From: an uncultured Bulleidia sp.
GTDB lineage: Bacteria > Bacillota_I > Bacilli_A > Erysipelotrichales > Erysipelotrichaceae
Direction: 5' to 3'
DNA: 9,975 nucleotides
NCBI GenBank assembly: GCA_934725105.1
Contig: CAKVBD010000050.1
Location: 1-9,975, forward strand
The number at the start of each line of letters is the position of its first letter. Within the stretch, counting starts at the first letter, position 1. The notes under the pieces are model-generated. The model saw only the letters and a program-made list of their open reading frames with translations, searched no databases and had not been told where the DNA came from. Made by a program: the position numbers and the translations under genes. Shown here piece by piece: positions 1-7,366 of the stretch.

Positions 1-67
1 ACATCGATGTTTTTTCTATTGCCATTTTTCAGAACGGCTCATAGAAAACTGTCGATGTTTTTCTATT
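1..67. repeat. Two related AT-rich palindromic repeats, left edge
   Basis: TCGATGTTTTTTCTATT (4-20) and TCGATGTTTTTCTATT (52-67) are near-identical direct copies 48 bp apart. The second copy forms a hairpin: ATAGAAAA at 41-48 pairs with TTTTCTAT at 59-66 around a 10-nt loop. The first copy begins with the perfect palindrome ACATCGATGT (1-10), so its left arm probably lies outside the window. The element lies beyond the 3' end of the convergent-side helicase gene and could be tandem termination hairpins or an intergenic repeat family. The rest of 1-193 is very AT-rich; I see no gene in it and no convincing terminator for the helicase. Confidence 0.5.
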
Positions 68-193
68 AATCGTATTGTCATTCAAATTTGTATTTCATTA
101 TCACAAATTTTCTATATTTTCTGCAACTTTTCTTGCTCGTGCGTAATTACTAATTTATAATCACAGCAAATATATTTTGTAATGAATTTTTTG

Positions 194-1522
194 TTAGTAT
201 TTTTTGATTTTTCTTTTTTTGCCTTTGATGGATAATCCATTCAATGTATCAATGATTGTTTCATCAGAATCAAGAATTGTTACTGTAGAATAAGAATCCT
301 GTATCTCAAGTGTTCCAATTTTTTCAAAAGGAAGCTTTGTACAAAGGGCACCAATGATATCTTTTGGACGCAGCTTATCTTTTCTTCCCGCCTGGATCTG
401 AATGGTTAGTGTAGAAGATTTCTTTTCTTCTTTCTGTAATGGAATGGATAGATTCGTTTCATACTTCTGATCAGGATTATAAACAGATGAATGTTCTAGA
501 ATATATTGTGTAACTTCATTTTCTAAATCTTTATTTCTGATTAAAGTGATGGTTGTTCCGTGATTTCCCTGATGAGCGCTTCTTCCAGAGCGATGAATAA
601 ATGTATCTGCATCTAACGGAATATCATAATGAATGATATGAGAAACATCATATAAGTCTAATCCTCTAGCAGCAGCATCTGTAGCGACGAGTACACGATA
701 CTTTCCATTTTTAAATTCATTTAATATTCTGATGCGTTCTCTTTCTTCGTAGAATGATGAAAAGGAGGATACAAGAATATCTTTTTTCTTTAGCCAGTCT
801 GCAAGTTCATTCGCATCATTTTTATAATTCACAAAGATAATGGATTGTTCAATTGGTGCTGACTTTAATAAGCGTAATAATGAGTGCTTACGATCTTCTG
901 TTTTGATGTAGTATGTATCAATGTTCTTGTTGACATGAGAGTCATCTTGAATGATTTCTTCATATTCTTCTGGGAAGAAAGAAGTAATGAGATCATTGTT
1001 TGTGGCAGAAGTACAGACTAGCTGTGTGTTTGTATGCTGAAGAAGATATTCTGTTTCTTTTCTTTGCCCAGTAGAAATGACCATATCTACTTCATCCACA
1101 ACGCAAAGCAATAAGTGAGATAAATCAATCTTCTTTTGTGAATAGAGATCCATCAATCTGCCTGGTGTACCAATGATGATTGTTGGTCGATGGCGTAATG
1201 CATTTTCCTGCTTATGAATGTCTAATCCACCGATGACAGTTACAATGTGATGTTTTGAATCATTCGCAATATTTTTTGCAACTTCACTTACCTGCAAAGC
1301 AAGTTCTCTTGTTGGGGTAATAATCAATACTTGTGTATCATTGCTTGTGGCCTCAGCAATCTCTAATGCGGGTAAAAGATAGGCAAGTGTTTTGCCTGAA
1401 CCAGTTGCTGCCTGAATAAATAGATTTTTATGAGCTAGGATTTGTGGAATTGCTTTTTCCTGGATTGGAAGAAGGAAGGAATATCCTTGTTTATTGAATG
1501 CTTGTTTAATTTCTTGTTTCAT
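194..1522 (-). CDS. dbpA: DEAD-box ATP-dependent RNA helicase, DbpA type
   Basis: A 442-aa helicase expected to remodel 23S rRNA during large-subunit assembly. The two RecA-like domains carry the motifs in order: motif I AATGSGKT (38-45), Ia PTRELA (70-75), Ib TPGR (119-122), II DEVD (143-146), III SAT (172-174), V ATDAAARGLD (280-289) and VI HRSGRSAH (310-317). Residues about 371-438 match the DbpA RNA-binding domain, including the signature AGRKDKLRPKDIIGA (378-392). In DbpA/YxiN this domain binds hairpin 92 of 23S rRNA. Two motifs are unusual: DEVD replaces DEAD, and motif VI ends in His where the family usually has Arg. The N-terminus is short, beginning just before the Q-motif (Gln21). 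No strong ribosome binding site precedes the ATG. The gene is divergent from mnmE. The helicase call is firm; the DbpA/YxiN orthology is likely. Confidence 0.9.
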   Translation of the reverse strand: MKQEIKQAFNKQGYSFLLPIQEKAIPQILAHKNLFIQAATGSGKTLAYLLPALEIAEATSNDTQVLIITPTRELALQVSEVAKNIANDSKHHIVTVIGGLDIHKQENALRHRPTIIIGTPGRLMDLYSQKKIDLSHLLLCVVDEVDMVISTGQRKETEYLLQHTNTQLVCTSATNNDLITSFFPEEYEEIIQDDSHVNKNIDTYYIKTEDRKHSLLRLLKSAPIEQSIIFVNYKNDANELADWLKKKDILVSSFSSFYEERERIRILNEFKNGKYRVLVATDAAARGLDLYDVSHIIHYDIPLDADTFIHRSGRSAHQGNHGTTITLIRNKDLENEVTQYILEHSSVYNPDQKYETNLSIPLQKEEKKSSTLTIQIQAGRKDKLRPKDIIGALCTKLPFEKIGTLEIQDSYSTVTILDSDETIIDTLNGLSIKGKKRKIKKY

Positions 1523-1553
1523 GTGGATATATTAACATGAAAAGGAAATGAGA

Positions 1554-1572
1554 TATCACAATAATTGTGATA
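1554..1572. promoter_or_regulatory. Perfect 9+1+9 palindrome in divergent gap, candidate operator
   Basis: TATCACAAT, a central A, then ATTGTGATA: every base of the two 9-bp arms is complementary. It occupies the middle of the 63-bp region between the divergent helicase and mnmE starts, 13 bp before the mnmE ATG, where a bound protein could affect both promoters. I see no clear -35/-10 pair on either strand. The half-site TATCACAA recurs at 99-106, downstream of the helicase gene. The regulator is unknown. A short hairpin in the mnmE leader is the alternative reading. Confidence 0.45.
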
Positions 1573-1585
1573 AACTTGAAGCGAT

Positions 1586-2917
1586 ATGAATATGATGAAC
1601 GATACGATTGCCGCAATCGCTACAGCTAACGCTACAGGAGCAGTTTCTATCATCCGTATTTCTGGAGAAGAAGCTATTTTGATTGCGTCTAAATTAATCA
1701 ATAAAGATTTAAGTAAAAAAGAAGGATATACGATTACTTTTGGTACAGTACAGGAAGAAAACGATGTTGTTGATGAAGTACTTGTATCTATTTTTAGAGC
1801 ACCAAAATCTTATACAGGAGAAGACGTTGTTGAAATTGGATGTCATGGTGGTCTATTTATCACACGAAAGATTTTATCTTTGTGCTTAGGCAAAGGTGCT
1901 AGACTAGCGCGTCGTGGTGAATTTACAGAACGTGCATTCTTGAATGGGAAGATGGATCTTTCTCAGGCAGAAGGTGTCAATGATTTAATTAACGCTACCG
2001 ATGAAGTGAACGCAAAGAGTGCAATGCATTCTTTGAAAGGTTCTGTTTCTAAAATACTAAAACCATTAGAAGAAGATTTGACACAAATTATTTCTAATAT
2101 TGAAGTGAATATTGATTATCCGGAATATGATGATGTACATCAGTTAACAGAAGATGAGATTCTGCCAAAAGCAAAGGCATGGCTGAAAGATATTCAAAAA
2201 CTGATTGATGAAGCTAAAAAAGCAGTGAATATCCGTGAAGGAATTGATACTGTTATTTTAGGGCGTCCTAATGTTGGGAAGTCTTCCTTATTGAATGCAT
2301 TGCTTGAAGAAGATAAGGCAATTGTCACGGATATTGCGGGTACAACAAGAGATATTGTTGAAGGTACTGTACGCTTAGATGGAATTACTTTGAATTTGAT
2401 TGATACTGCAGGTATCCATGAATCCAATGATATTGTGGAAAAGATTGGCATTGATAAATCTTTACAGGCGTTAGAAAAGGCAGAACTTGTCATTGTGGTT
2501 CTTGATGGAAGTGAAGCTTTGACAGATGAAGATCATAAGCTGTTAGAGATGACGAAGAATAAGAATCGTATTGTTGTATACAATAAGAATGATAAGGCGA
2601 TTCAACATGATGGCATTTCTATTTCAGCAATTAATGGTGATGTAGAAGCATTAACGAATGCAATCAAAGAGAAGTATGAAAAAGAATTGTATCTTGCTTC
2701 TAGCGATACATTGAATAATGAAAGACAGATTGGCTTGGCAATCCAGGCGGAGCAGAGTATGAAGAATGCGATTCGTACATTGGAAGATGGTATGGAATTG
2801 GATCTTGTGACGATTGATTTAGAAAACGCCTGGACTTCGTTGAAAGAAATTACAGGAAAAGTTGGAAAAGAAGATCTGTTAGATGAAATCTTTTCTAGAT
2901 TTTGTTTGGGTAAATAA
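1586..2917 (+). CDS. mnmE: tRNA modification GTPase MnmE
   Basis: A 443-aa GTPase that works with MnmG to install the 5-carboxymethylaminomethyl or aminomethyl group on U34 of certain tRNAs, using a folate one-carbon donor. The N-terminal folate-binding domain starts with the family signature NDTIAAIATA (5-14). A helical domain surrounds an inserted G domain: G1 GRPNVGKSS (226-234), G2 in the AGTTRD loop (251-256), G3 DTAG (273-276), G4 NKND (333-336). The protein ends in the catalytic Cys motif C440-LGK. The length is typical. ATGs at 1586, 1592 and 1595 are all possible starts and the ribosome binding site is weak, so the exact N-terminus is uncertain by three residues. It is first in a seven-gene operon, and tatD starts 1 nt after its stop. 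Confidence 0.97.
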   Translation: MNMMNDTIAAIATANATGAVSIIRISGEEAILIASKLINKDLSKKEGYTITFGTVQEENDVVDEVLVSIFRAPKSYTGEDVVEIGCHGGLFITRKILSLCLGKGARLARRGEFTERAFLNGKMDLSQAEGVNDLINATDEVNAKSAMHSLKGSVSKILKPLEEDLTQIISNIEVNIDYPEYDDVHQLTEDEILPKAKAWLKDIQKLIDEAKKAVNIREGIDTVILGRPNVGKSSLLNALLEEDKAIVTDIAGTTRDIVEGTVRLDGITLNLIDTAGIHESNDIVEKIGIDKSLQALEKAELVIVVLDGSEALTDEDHKLLEMTKNKNRIVVYNKNDKAIQHDGISISAINGDVEALTNAIKEKYEKELYLASSDTLNNERQIGLAIQAEQSMKNAIRTLEDGMELDLVTIDLENAWTSLKEITGKVGKEDLLDEIFSRFCLGK

Positions 2918-2918
2918 T

Positions 2919-3698
2919 ATGGAAGATATCATTTATTTAGATTCGCACGCGCATTTAATGAGCGAAGATTATAGTGAAGATCTTGAAGATGTCATGCAAA
3001 GATGTAAAGAAAAGCATATTGATTACATCATGATCATTACATTGACAAAGCAGGAAGCTTTGCGAGCAATTGAATTCAAGAAAAGAGATCCAGAACATAT
3101 TACGATTGCAACTGGAATTTTCCCTGAAGATGCAGAAAAGATCAGTGCAGATGACTGGAATGATTTTGTGGAAATTGCCTCCAGAGATGAAATATCTGTT
3201 ATTGGAGAAATTGGCCTGGAATATCATTGGATCAAAGAGGAAGATGCAAGAAAGAAGCAAAGAGAATTGTTTATTCGTCAGATTGAACTCGCAAAAACAT
3301 TACATAAACCAATTGCGGTACATTCAAGAGATGCTATCCAGGATACATTTGATATCTTGAAAGAACATCAAGTGCCTGGCTTATTGCATTGTTTTCCTGG
3401 AACAAAGGAAATGGCAAAAGAGTTTACAAAGCTTGGCTATTACATTGCATTCGGTGGAGCTTTGACATTTAAGAATGCAAGGCATTCCGTTGAAGTTGTT
3501 GAAACGATTGATGAAAAGTATTTGCTGAGTGAAACGGATTGTCCATATATGGCACCTGTGCCTGTAAGAGGTACAAAGAATGAGCCATCTAATATTCCAT
3601 ATATTGTTCAGAAAATGGCAGATGTTAGAAATGTGAGTGTTGAACATATGGCTTCTACGATCTTAGAGAATTGGAAGAGGTATTTGAAATGTCAATGA
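2919..3698 (+). CDS. tatD: TatD family metal-dependent DNase
   Basis: A 259-aa TIM-barrel hydrolase of the TatD/YabD family, which are divalent-metal 3'-5' exonucleases linked to DNA repair and turnover; the in vivo substrate here is unproven. Expected metal and catalytic residues are present: HAH (His10, His12), Glu97 in GEIGLEY, His135 in VHSRD, His157 in HCFPG and Asp207 in ETDCPY. The GEIGLEY segment has Glu101 where most relatives have Asp. The start at 2919 is chosen because MEDIIYLDSHAHL matches the family N-terminus and begins 1 nt after mnmE. An upstream in-frame ATG at 2883 lies inside mnmE and adds residues unlike the family. The 3' end overlaps rnmV by 10 nt, as in the conserved tatD-rnmV-rsmA order. 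Confidence 0.93.
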   Translation: MEDIIYLDSHAHLMSEDYSEDLEDVMQRCKEKHIDYIMIITLTKQEALRAIEFKKRDPEHITIATGIFPEDAEKISADDWNDFVEIASRDEISVIGEIGLEYHWIKEEDARKKQRELFIRQIELAKTLHKPIAVHSRDAIQDTFDILKEHQVPGLLHCFPGTKEMAKEFTKLGYYIAFGGALTFKNARHSVEVVETIDEKYLLSETDCPYMAPVPVRGTKNEPSNIPYIVQKMADVRNVSVEHMASTILENWKRYLKCQ

Positions 3699-4228
3699 AG
3701 AAGATCAAAGAAGTGATTGTTGTAGAAGGCAGACACGATACGGAACGTCTGCGTAAATATTTTGACTGTGATACGATTGAAACAGGTGGCACGAGTCTTG
3801 GACAAGATGTCATTGATCGTATTATAGAGGCAAAGAAGACAAGAGGCGTCATTGTATTTACAGATCCGGATTCTCCTGGAAATCGTATTCGTCATGCGGT
3901 AAACCAGAGTGTGGAAGGATGCAAGAATGCATTTGTGATGAAAAAAGATGCACGCACAGAGAAGAAAGTTGGTGTTGAGCACGCAACGTATGAAATATTA
4001 AAAGAAGCATTAGAGAATGTTGTTTCGTTTGATGAAGATGATTGTTGTCAATTGACAATGAATGACATGATTGAGCTTGGCTTATCTGGCAGTGACAATA
4101 GTTCAGCATTGAGAGATGTTATCGGTGAGCATTTTCATATTGGAAGTGGAAATGCGAAAACAATGTTAAGAAGAATCAACTTTTCAAAAATAACAAAAGA
4201 AGAATTATATAAGGTGATCCATTCATGA
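3689..4228 (+). CDS. rnmV: Ribonuclease M5 (5S rRNA maturation)
   Basis: A 179-aa Toprim-domain endonuclease that trims the 5S rRNA precursor in low-GC Firmicutes, in B. subtilis on a ribosomal-protein complex. The Toprim acidic residues are visible: Glu13 in VVEGRHD (11-17) and the DxD pair in FTDPDSPGNR (Asp59, Asp61). KKVGVEHA (92-99) is another family signature. A C-terminal helical segment (about 120-179) follows. Start 3689 is preferred because GGAAGAGG (3673-3680) lies 8 nt upstream. A second ATG at 3695 overlaps the tatD stop as ATGA and would remove two residues. The TTG at 3671 sits in front of that ribosome binding site and is not credible. The stop overlaps the rsmA start by 4 nt (ATGA), indicating translational coupling between two rRNA-processing enzymes. 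Confidence 0.93.
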   Translation: MSMKKIKEVIVVEGRHDTERLRKYFDCDTIETGGTSLGQDVIDRIIEAKKTRGVIVFTDPDSPGNRIRHAVNQSVEGCKNAFVMKKDARTEKKVGVEHATYEILKEALENVVSFDEDDCCQLTMNDMIELGLSGSDNSSALRDVIGEHFHIGSGNAKTMLRRINFSKITKEELYKVIHS

Positions 4229-5070
4229 GTAAATTTATTTCAACCCCATCACGTACAAAAGAAATCCTAGAGAAATATGGTATCCATGCAAAGAAAGGTT
4301 TTGGACAGAATTTTCTAGTGGATCCAATCATTGTAGAACGTTGTGCATTAGCTGCACATTGTGAAGGTGCAGTGATTGAAATTGGCCCTGGTATTGGTTC
4401 TTTGACAGAACAGCTGGCAATTCATTCTCAACATGTCGTTGCGTATGAAATTGATGAATCTTTACCACCAATCTTAGCGGATACATTATCTGCATATGAT
4501 AACGTTGAAATTATATTGCAGGATTTTCTACAGGCAGATATTTCTACAAAAATTAAAGAGTTAAAAGAACAATATGGTCAGGTTACTGTTTGTGCGAATC
4601 TTCCATATTACATTACTTCTCCAGTATTGTTTAAGATCTTTGATGAAGGACATGATATTCCTTACATTACTGTGATGATGCAGAAGGAAGTTGGTGATCG
4701 TTTTATTGCGAAACCTAACGATAGTGAATATGGTGCTTTGAGTGTTGAAGGGCAATATCTATATGATGTGAAGAAATTATTTACAGTTCCTGGTAGAAGT
4801 TTTAATCCTTCTCCTAAGGTGGATAGTGTGATTATTCAGTTCTCTAGAAAAGAGGATATTGATACATCTTTGAATCTTGTGGATTTCTTTACATTTGTTA
4901 GAGCTTGTTTTAAACAAAGAAGAAAAACGATCTACAATAATTTAAAAGAATATCTAAAGGATAGTGAAAAGACAAAGCTTGCTTTAGAAAAGGCTGGAAT
5001 TGATGCTGGTGTTAGAGCACAGGAATTAGATGTTGATGCATTAAAGAAACTATATGAGGCAACTTTATGA
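4225..5070 (+). CDS. rsmA: 16S rRNA dimethyladenosine transferase RsmA/KsgA
   Basis: A 281-aa SAM-dependent enzyme that dimethylates the two adjacent adenosines of the helix-45 loop of 16S rRNA (A1518/A1519 in E. coli numbering), a late 30S checkpoint. Family motifs are KKGFGQNFL (23-31), the SAM-binding motif EIGPGIGSLT (52-61), the acidic end of strand 2 at Glu75 in AYEID, and the catalytic NLPYYI (125-130). A basic region FKQRRKT and a small C-terminal helical domain complete it. Length is normal for the family. AAGGTGAT ends about 7 nt before the ATG. The start overlaps the rnmV stop (ATGA) and the stop overlaps the ispE start (ATGA). Loss of function in this family gives kasugamycin resistance. 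Confidence 0.97.
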   Translation: MSKFISTPSRTKEILEKYGIHAKKGFGQNFLVDPIIVERCALAAHCEGAVIEIGPGIGSLTEQLAIHSQHVVAYEIDESLPPILADTLSAYDNVEIILQDFLQADISTKIKELKEQYGQVTVCANLPYYITSPVLFKIFDEGHDIPYITVMMQKEVGDRFIAKPNDSEYGALSVEGQYLYDVKKLFTVPGRSFNPSPKVDSVIIQFSRKEDIDTSLNLVDFFTFVRACFKQRRKTIYNNLKEYLKDSEKTKLALEKAGIDAGVRAQELDVDALKKLYEATL

Positions 5071-5921
5071 AAGAAAGAGCATATGCAAAAATCAATTTGT
5101 GTTTAGATGTAGCTGGAAAAAGAGAGGATGGCTATCATGATTTGAAGATGATCATGGTGCCAATTGATTTCTATGATCTATTAGAAATGAAACCTGCATT
5201 TGAGACAACACTATCTTTGAATCGTACATATTTACCAGTCAATGATAAGAATACAATCATTAAAGCAATTAATGTAATGAAGCAAAGATATGGTTTTCAA
5301 ATGGAATTTGAATGTATTCTTCAAAAGCATATTCCGACACGTGCTGGTTTGGCAGGCGGCAGTGCGGATGCGGCAGCCGCAATTCGTATGATCAATCGCA
5401 TGCTGAACTTGAATATGAGTGAAGAAGATATGATTTCAGTTGGAAAAGAAGTTGGTGCAGATGTTCCGTTCTGTCTGATTAATAAACCGGCATATGTTGA
5501 AGGCATTGGAGAAATTATTAATCCATTTTCTTGTACGACAGATTTTGACATTTTACTTGTAAAGCCAAGAAAAGGTGTTTCTACAAAAGAAGCATTTGAA
5601 ATCGTAGATAGTACAGAGCCAATCCATCCTGACTGTTTGAAAATGAGAGATGCATTGATGTGCTCAGACTATGAAGGTGTTATTTCTTCTTTGGGCAATA
5701 GCTTAGAACCAGCTGCCATTCAGCTTGTAGAAGATATTCGCAACGTTAAAGAAGAACTGACAAAACGTGGATTTGATGGTGTTTTGATGTCGGGCAGTGG
5801 TTCTACTGTATTTGGTATTACAAAAGATCGTCAATTGATTGAAGATACAATGAATGATTTGAAGAAAGAAAAGTATTTTGTGAGAAAAACAAGAATCGTT
5901 GATTCTAGAATGGGGAGATAG
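5067..5921 (+). CDS. ispE: 4-diphosphocytidyl-2-C-methyl-D-erythritol kinase IspE
   Basis: A 284-aa GHMP-superfamily kinase that phosphorylates CDP-methylerythritol in the non-mevalonate (MEP) route to isopentenyl diphosphate. Visible features are the N-terminal substrate segment AYAKINLCLDV with catalytic Lys8, the ATP loop PTRAGLAGGSADAAAA (90-105), catalytic Asp132 in GADVPFCL (130-137), and the GHMP motif 3 MSGSGSTVFG (241-250). The length is standard. The start overlaps the rsmA stop as ATGA. In B. subtilis yabG, veg and sspF lie between rsmA and ispE; none is present here. Presence of ispE implies the cell makes isoprenoids through MEP, provided the other pathway genes exist elsewhere. 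Confidence 0.96.
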   Translation: MKERAYAKINLCLDVAGKREDGYHDLKMIMVPIDFYDLLEMKPAFETTLSLNRTYLPVNDKNTIIKAINVMKQRYGFQMEFECILQKHIPTRAGLAGGSADAAAAIRMINRMLNLNMSEEDMISVGKEVGADVPFCLINKPAYVEGIGEIINPFSCTTDFDILLVKPRKGVSTKEAFEIVDSTEPIHPDCLKMRDALMCSDYEGVISSLGNSLEPAAIQLVEDIRNVKEELTKRGFDGVLMSGSGSTVFGITKDRQLIEDTMNDLKKEKYFVRKTRIVDSRMGR

Positions 5922-5924
5922 AAT

Positions 5925-6824
5925 ATGAGAAATGCAATTATTATGGCTGGTGGAAAAGGTACGAGAATGAAATCTGTTCTACCAAAGGTTTTACATAAAA
6001 TCTTAAATGAGCCAATGGCTTCTATGGTCATTCGTTCTTTAAAAGAAGCTGGTGCTGAAAGAATTGTAACTGTTGTTGGCTATCAACATGAACTGGTTGA
6101 AAAAGAATTGGCTGGTCAGTGTGAATTTGCGGTACAGGAGCCACAGCTTGGTACCGGTCACGCAGTCATGCAGGCGAGACAGCTTGAAAATGAAAGTGGT
6201 ATTACAGTGGTTGCTTCTGGTGACTGTCCTTGTGTTAGAAGTGAAACATATGCAAAGATGTATGAGGAATTAGGGGATGCTGATATGGCAGTATTGACTG
6301 CAGTCCCTGATGATAATGGTGCGTATGGCAGAGTGATCCGTAGAGAAGATGGCACAGTTGAAAAGATTGTTGAATTTAAAGATGCGAATGAAGAAGAAAG
6401 AAAAGTGAGAGAAATCAATACAGGTATCTATGCTTTTAAAACGGAATCTTTATTTGAAGGCTTAAAACTGATCAAGAATGAGAATGCACAGCATGAATAC
6501 TATTTGACTGATCTCGTAGAAATCTTACAGAACCTTGGCAAGAAAGTGATCGCAATCAATTGTGATGACTGGAGAGAAGTGGAAGGTATCAATGATTGTG
6601 TTGCACAGGCTGAAGCAAATGCGTATTTGCAGCACCGCATTAATCTTCACTGGATGAAGGAAGGTGTGAATATTATTGACCCAGACAATACATATATTGG
6701 ACCAGAAGTCAGTTTTGGACATGATGTTATTGTTCATCCAAATACATATTTGTATGGAAAAACAACTGTGAAAGATAATACAGAAGTTATGCCTGGTACT
6801 TTTGCACAGGATAAGGAGCTTTAA
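5925..6824 (+). CDS. glmU: Short GlmU: uridyltransferase domain, acetyltransferase half mostly absent
   Basis: A 299-aa protein, against roughly 450 aa for usual bifunctional GlmU. The N-terminal pyrophosphorylase, which turns GlcNAc-1-P and UTP into UDP-GlcNAc for peptidoglycan, looks complete: MAGGKGTRMKSVLPKVLH (7-24), QLGTGHA (74-80), metal ligands Asp100 and Asn223, YGRVIR (134-139), EINTGIYAF (163-171). The linker helix (about 225-247) and a few left-handed beta-helix turns (about 250-291) follow, then the protein stops. The region holding the acetyltransferase active site (E. coli His363, Lys392) is missing. No remnant follows, because the next gene starts on the stop codon (TAATG). 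GGGGAG at 5912-5917 gives a good ribosome binding site 7 nt before the ATG. The uridyltransferase call is firm. Whether the short form is lineage-wide is unknown. Confidence 0.92.
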   Translation: MRNAIIMAGGKGTRMKSVLPKVLHKILNEPMASMVIRSLKEAGAERIVTVVGYQHELVEKELAGQCEFAVQEPQLGTGHAVMQARQLENESGITVVASGDCPCVRSETYAKMYEELGDADMAVLTAVPDDNGAYGRVIRREDGTVEKIVEFKDANEEERKVREINTGIYAFKTESLFEGLKLIKNENAQHEYYLTDLVEILQNLGKKVIAINCDDWREVEGINDCVAQAEANAYLQHRINLHWMKEGVNIIDPDNTYIGPEVSFGHDVIVHPNTYLYGKTTVKDNTEVMPGTFAQDKEL

Positions 6825-7330
6825 TGTTATATCTCAAAGAAGCAAATATTGCTGATATACAAAAGGAATATGAAGTAATTACACGTATTCCTTCAGATGA
6901 AAATGGGTTTACGAACGAATATGAAGGCTGCTCTTTTGAAGAATTTAAAGAACAGATCCTGCCTTCTTTTATCAATCACGCTAAAGGAATGGATTTGAAA
7001 GATGGATTTGTTCCAGATACGAATTATTTCTTATGGGATGGAGATGTCGTTGTTGGCTTGTTTCATTTTAGACATTATTTGAATGATTTCCTTTTGCATG
7101 GTCCTGGTCATATTGGCTATTGTATCTTGAAAGAGTATCGTGGAAAAGGATATGGAGAAAAAGGATTGAAGTTGTTGATTGATCTTGTCAAAGATCATCT
7201 TCAGGAAGACGAAATCTACATGTCCTGTGCGAAAACGAATCCTGCATCTTTACATGTAATGTTAAAGAATGGTGCATATATTCATCATGAAGATGAAAAA
7301 GAATATTACACAAGAATCAAGATAAAATAA
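6824..7330 (+). CDS. GNAT family N-acetyltransferase, coupled to short glmU
   Basis: A 168-aa acetyltransferase resembling the 'predicted acetyltransferase' group COG3981. The acetyl-CoA pyrophosphate loop is R106-GKGYG (R/QxxGxG), preceded by the strand GHIGYCIL and by GLFHFRHYLNDFL (78-90), both typical of that group. A late strand with YMSCAKTNPASLHVMLKNGA (132-151) matches GNAT motif B. The acceptor substrate cannot be read from sequence. AAGGAG (6813-6818) sits 5 nt before the ATG, and the ATG shares one base with the glmU stop, so the two are co-translated. It is the last operon gene; the terminator hairpin starts right after its stop. Location beside a GlmU lacking its acetyltransferase domain suggests, without proving, a role in amino-sugar acetylation. 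An unrelated GNAT is the default alternative. Confidence 0.85.
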   Translation: MLYLKEANIADIQKEYEVITRIPSDENGFTNEYEGCSFEEFKEQILPSFINHAKGMDLKDGFVPDTNYFLWDGDVVVGLFHFRHYLNDFLLHGPGHIGYCILKEYRGKGYGEKGLKLLIDLVKDHLQEDEIYMSCAKTNPASLHVMLKNGAYIHHEDEKEYYTRIKIK

Positions 7331-7366
7331 AAAAGGTTTGTATCGCTGTGATACAAACCTTTTCAT
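7331..7366 (+). terminator. Rho-independent terminator closing the mnmE operon
   Basis: AAAAGGTTTGTATC (7331-7344) pairs perfectly with GATACAAACCTTTT (7350-7363) around the 5-nt loop GCTGT. It starts one base after the acetyltransferase stop codon. The T-run is only four bases before CAT and then the intron begins, so the original downstream tract was probably separated by the insertion. The stem is flanked by A and T runs and could in principle work in both directions. Confidence 0.9.

Noticed and set aside
1..67. CRISPR array remnant
   Set aside because: Only two short units with a 48-bp period and unequal length; no second spacer-repeat step inside the window.
1554..1572. Rex or CRP-type operator
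   Set aside because: Those sites have TGTGA on the left and TCACA on the right; here the arms are in the reverse order with a 5-bp centre.
2883..2918. Upstream ATG extension of TatD
   Set aside because: It lies inside mnmE, adds residues unlike the family, and the 2919 start gives the standard N-terminus.
6787..6975. Frameshifted remainder of the GlmU acetyltransferase domain after 6824
   Set aside because: The sequence after the stop codes for a complete GNAT protein in a different frame with its own ribosome binding site; no hexapeptide repeats are seen in any frame there.
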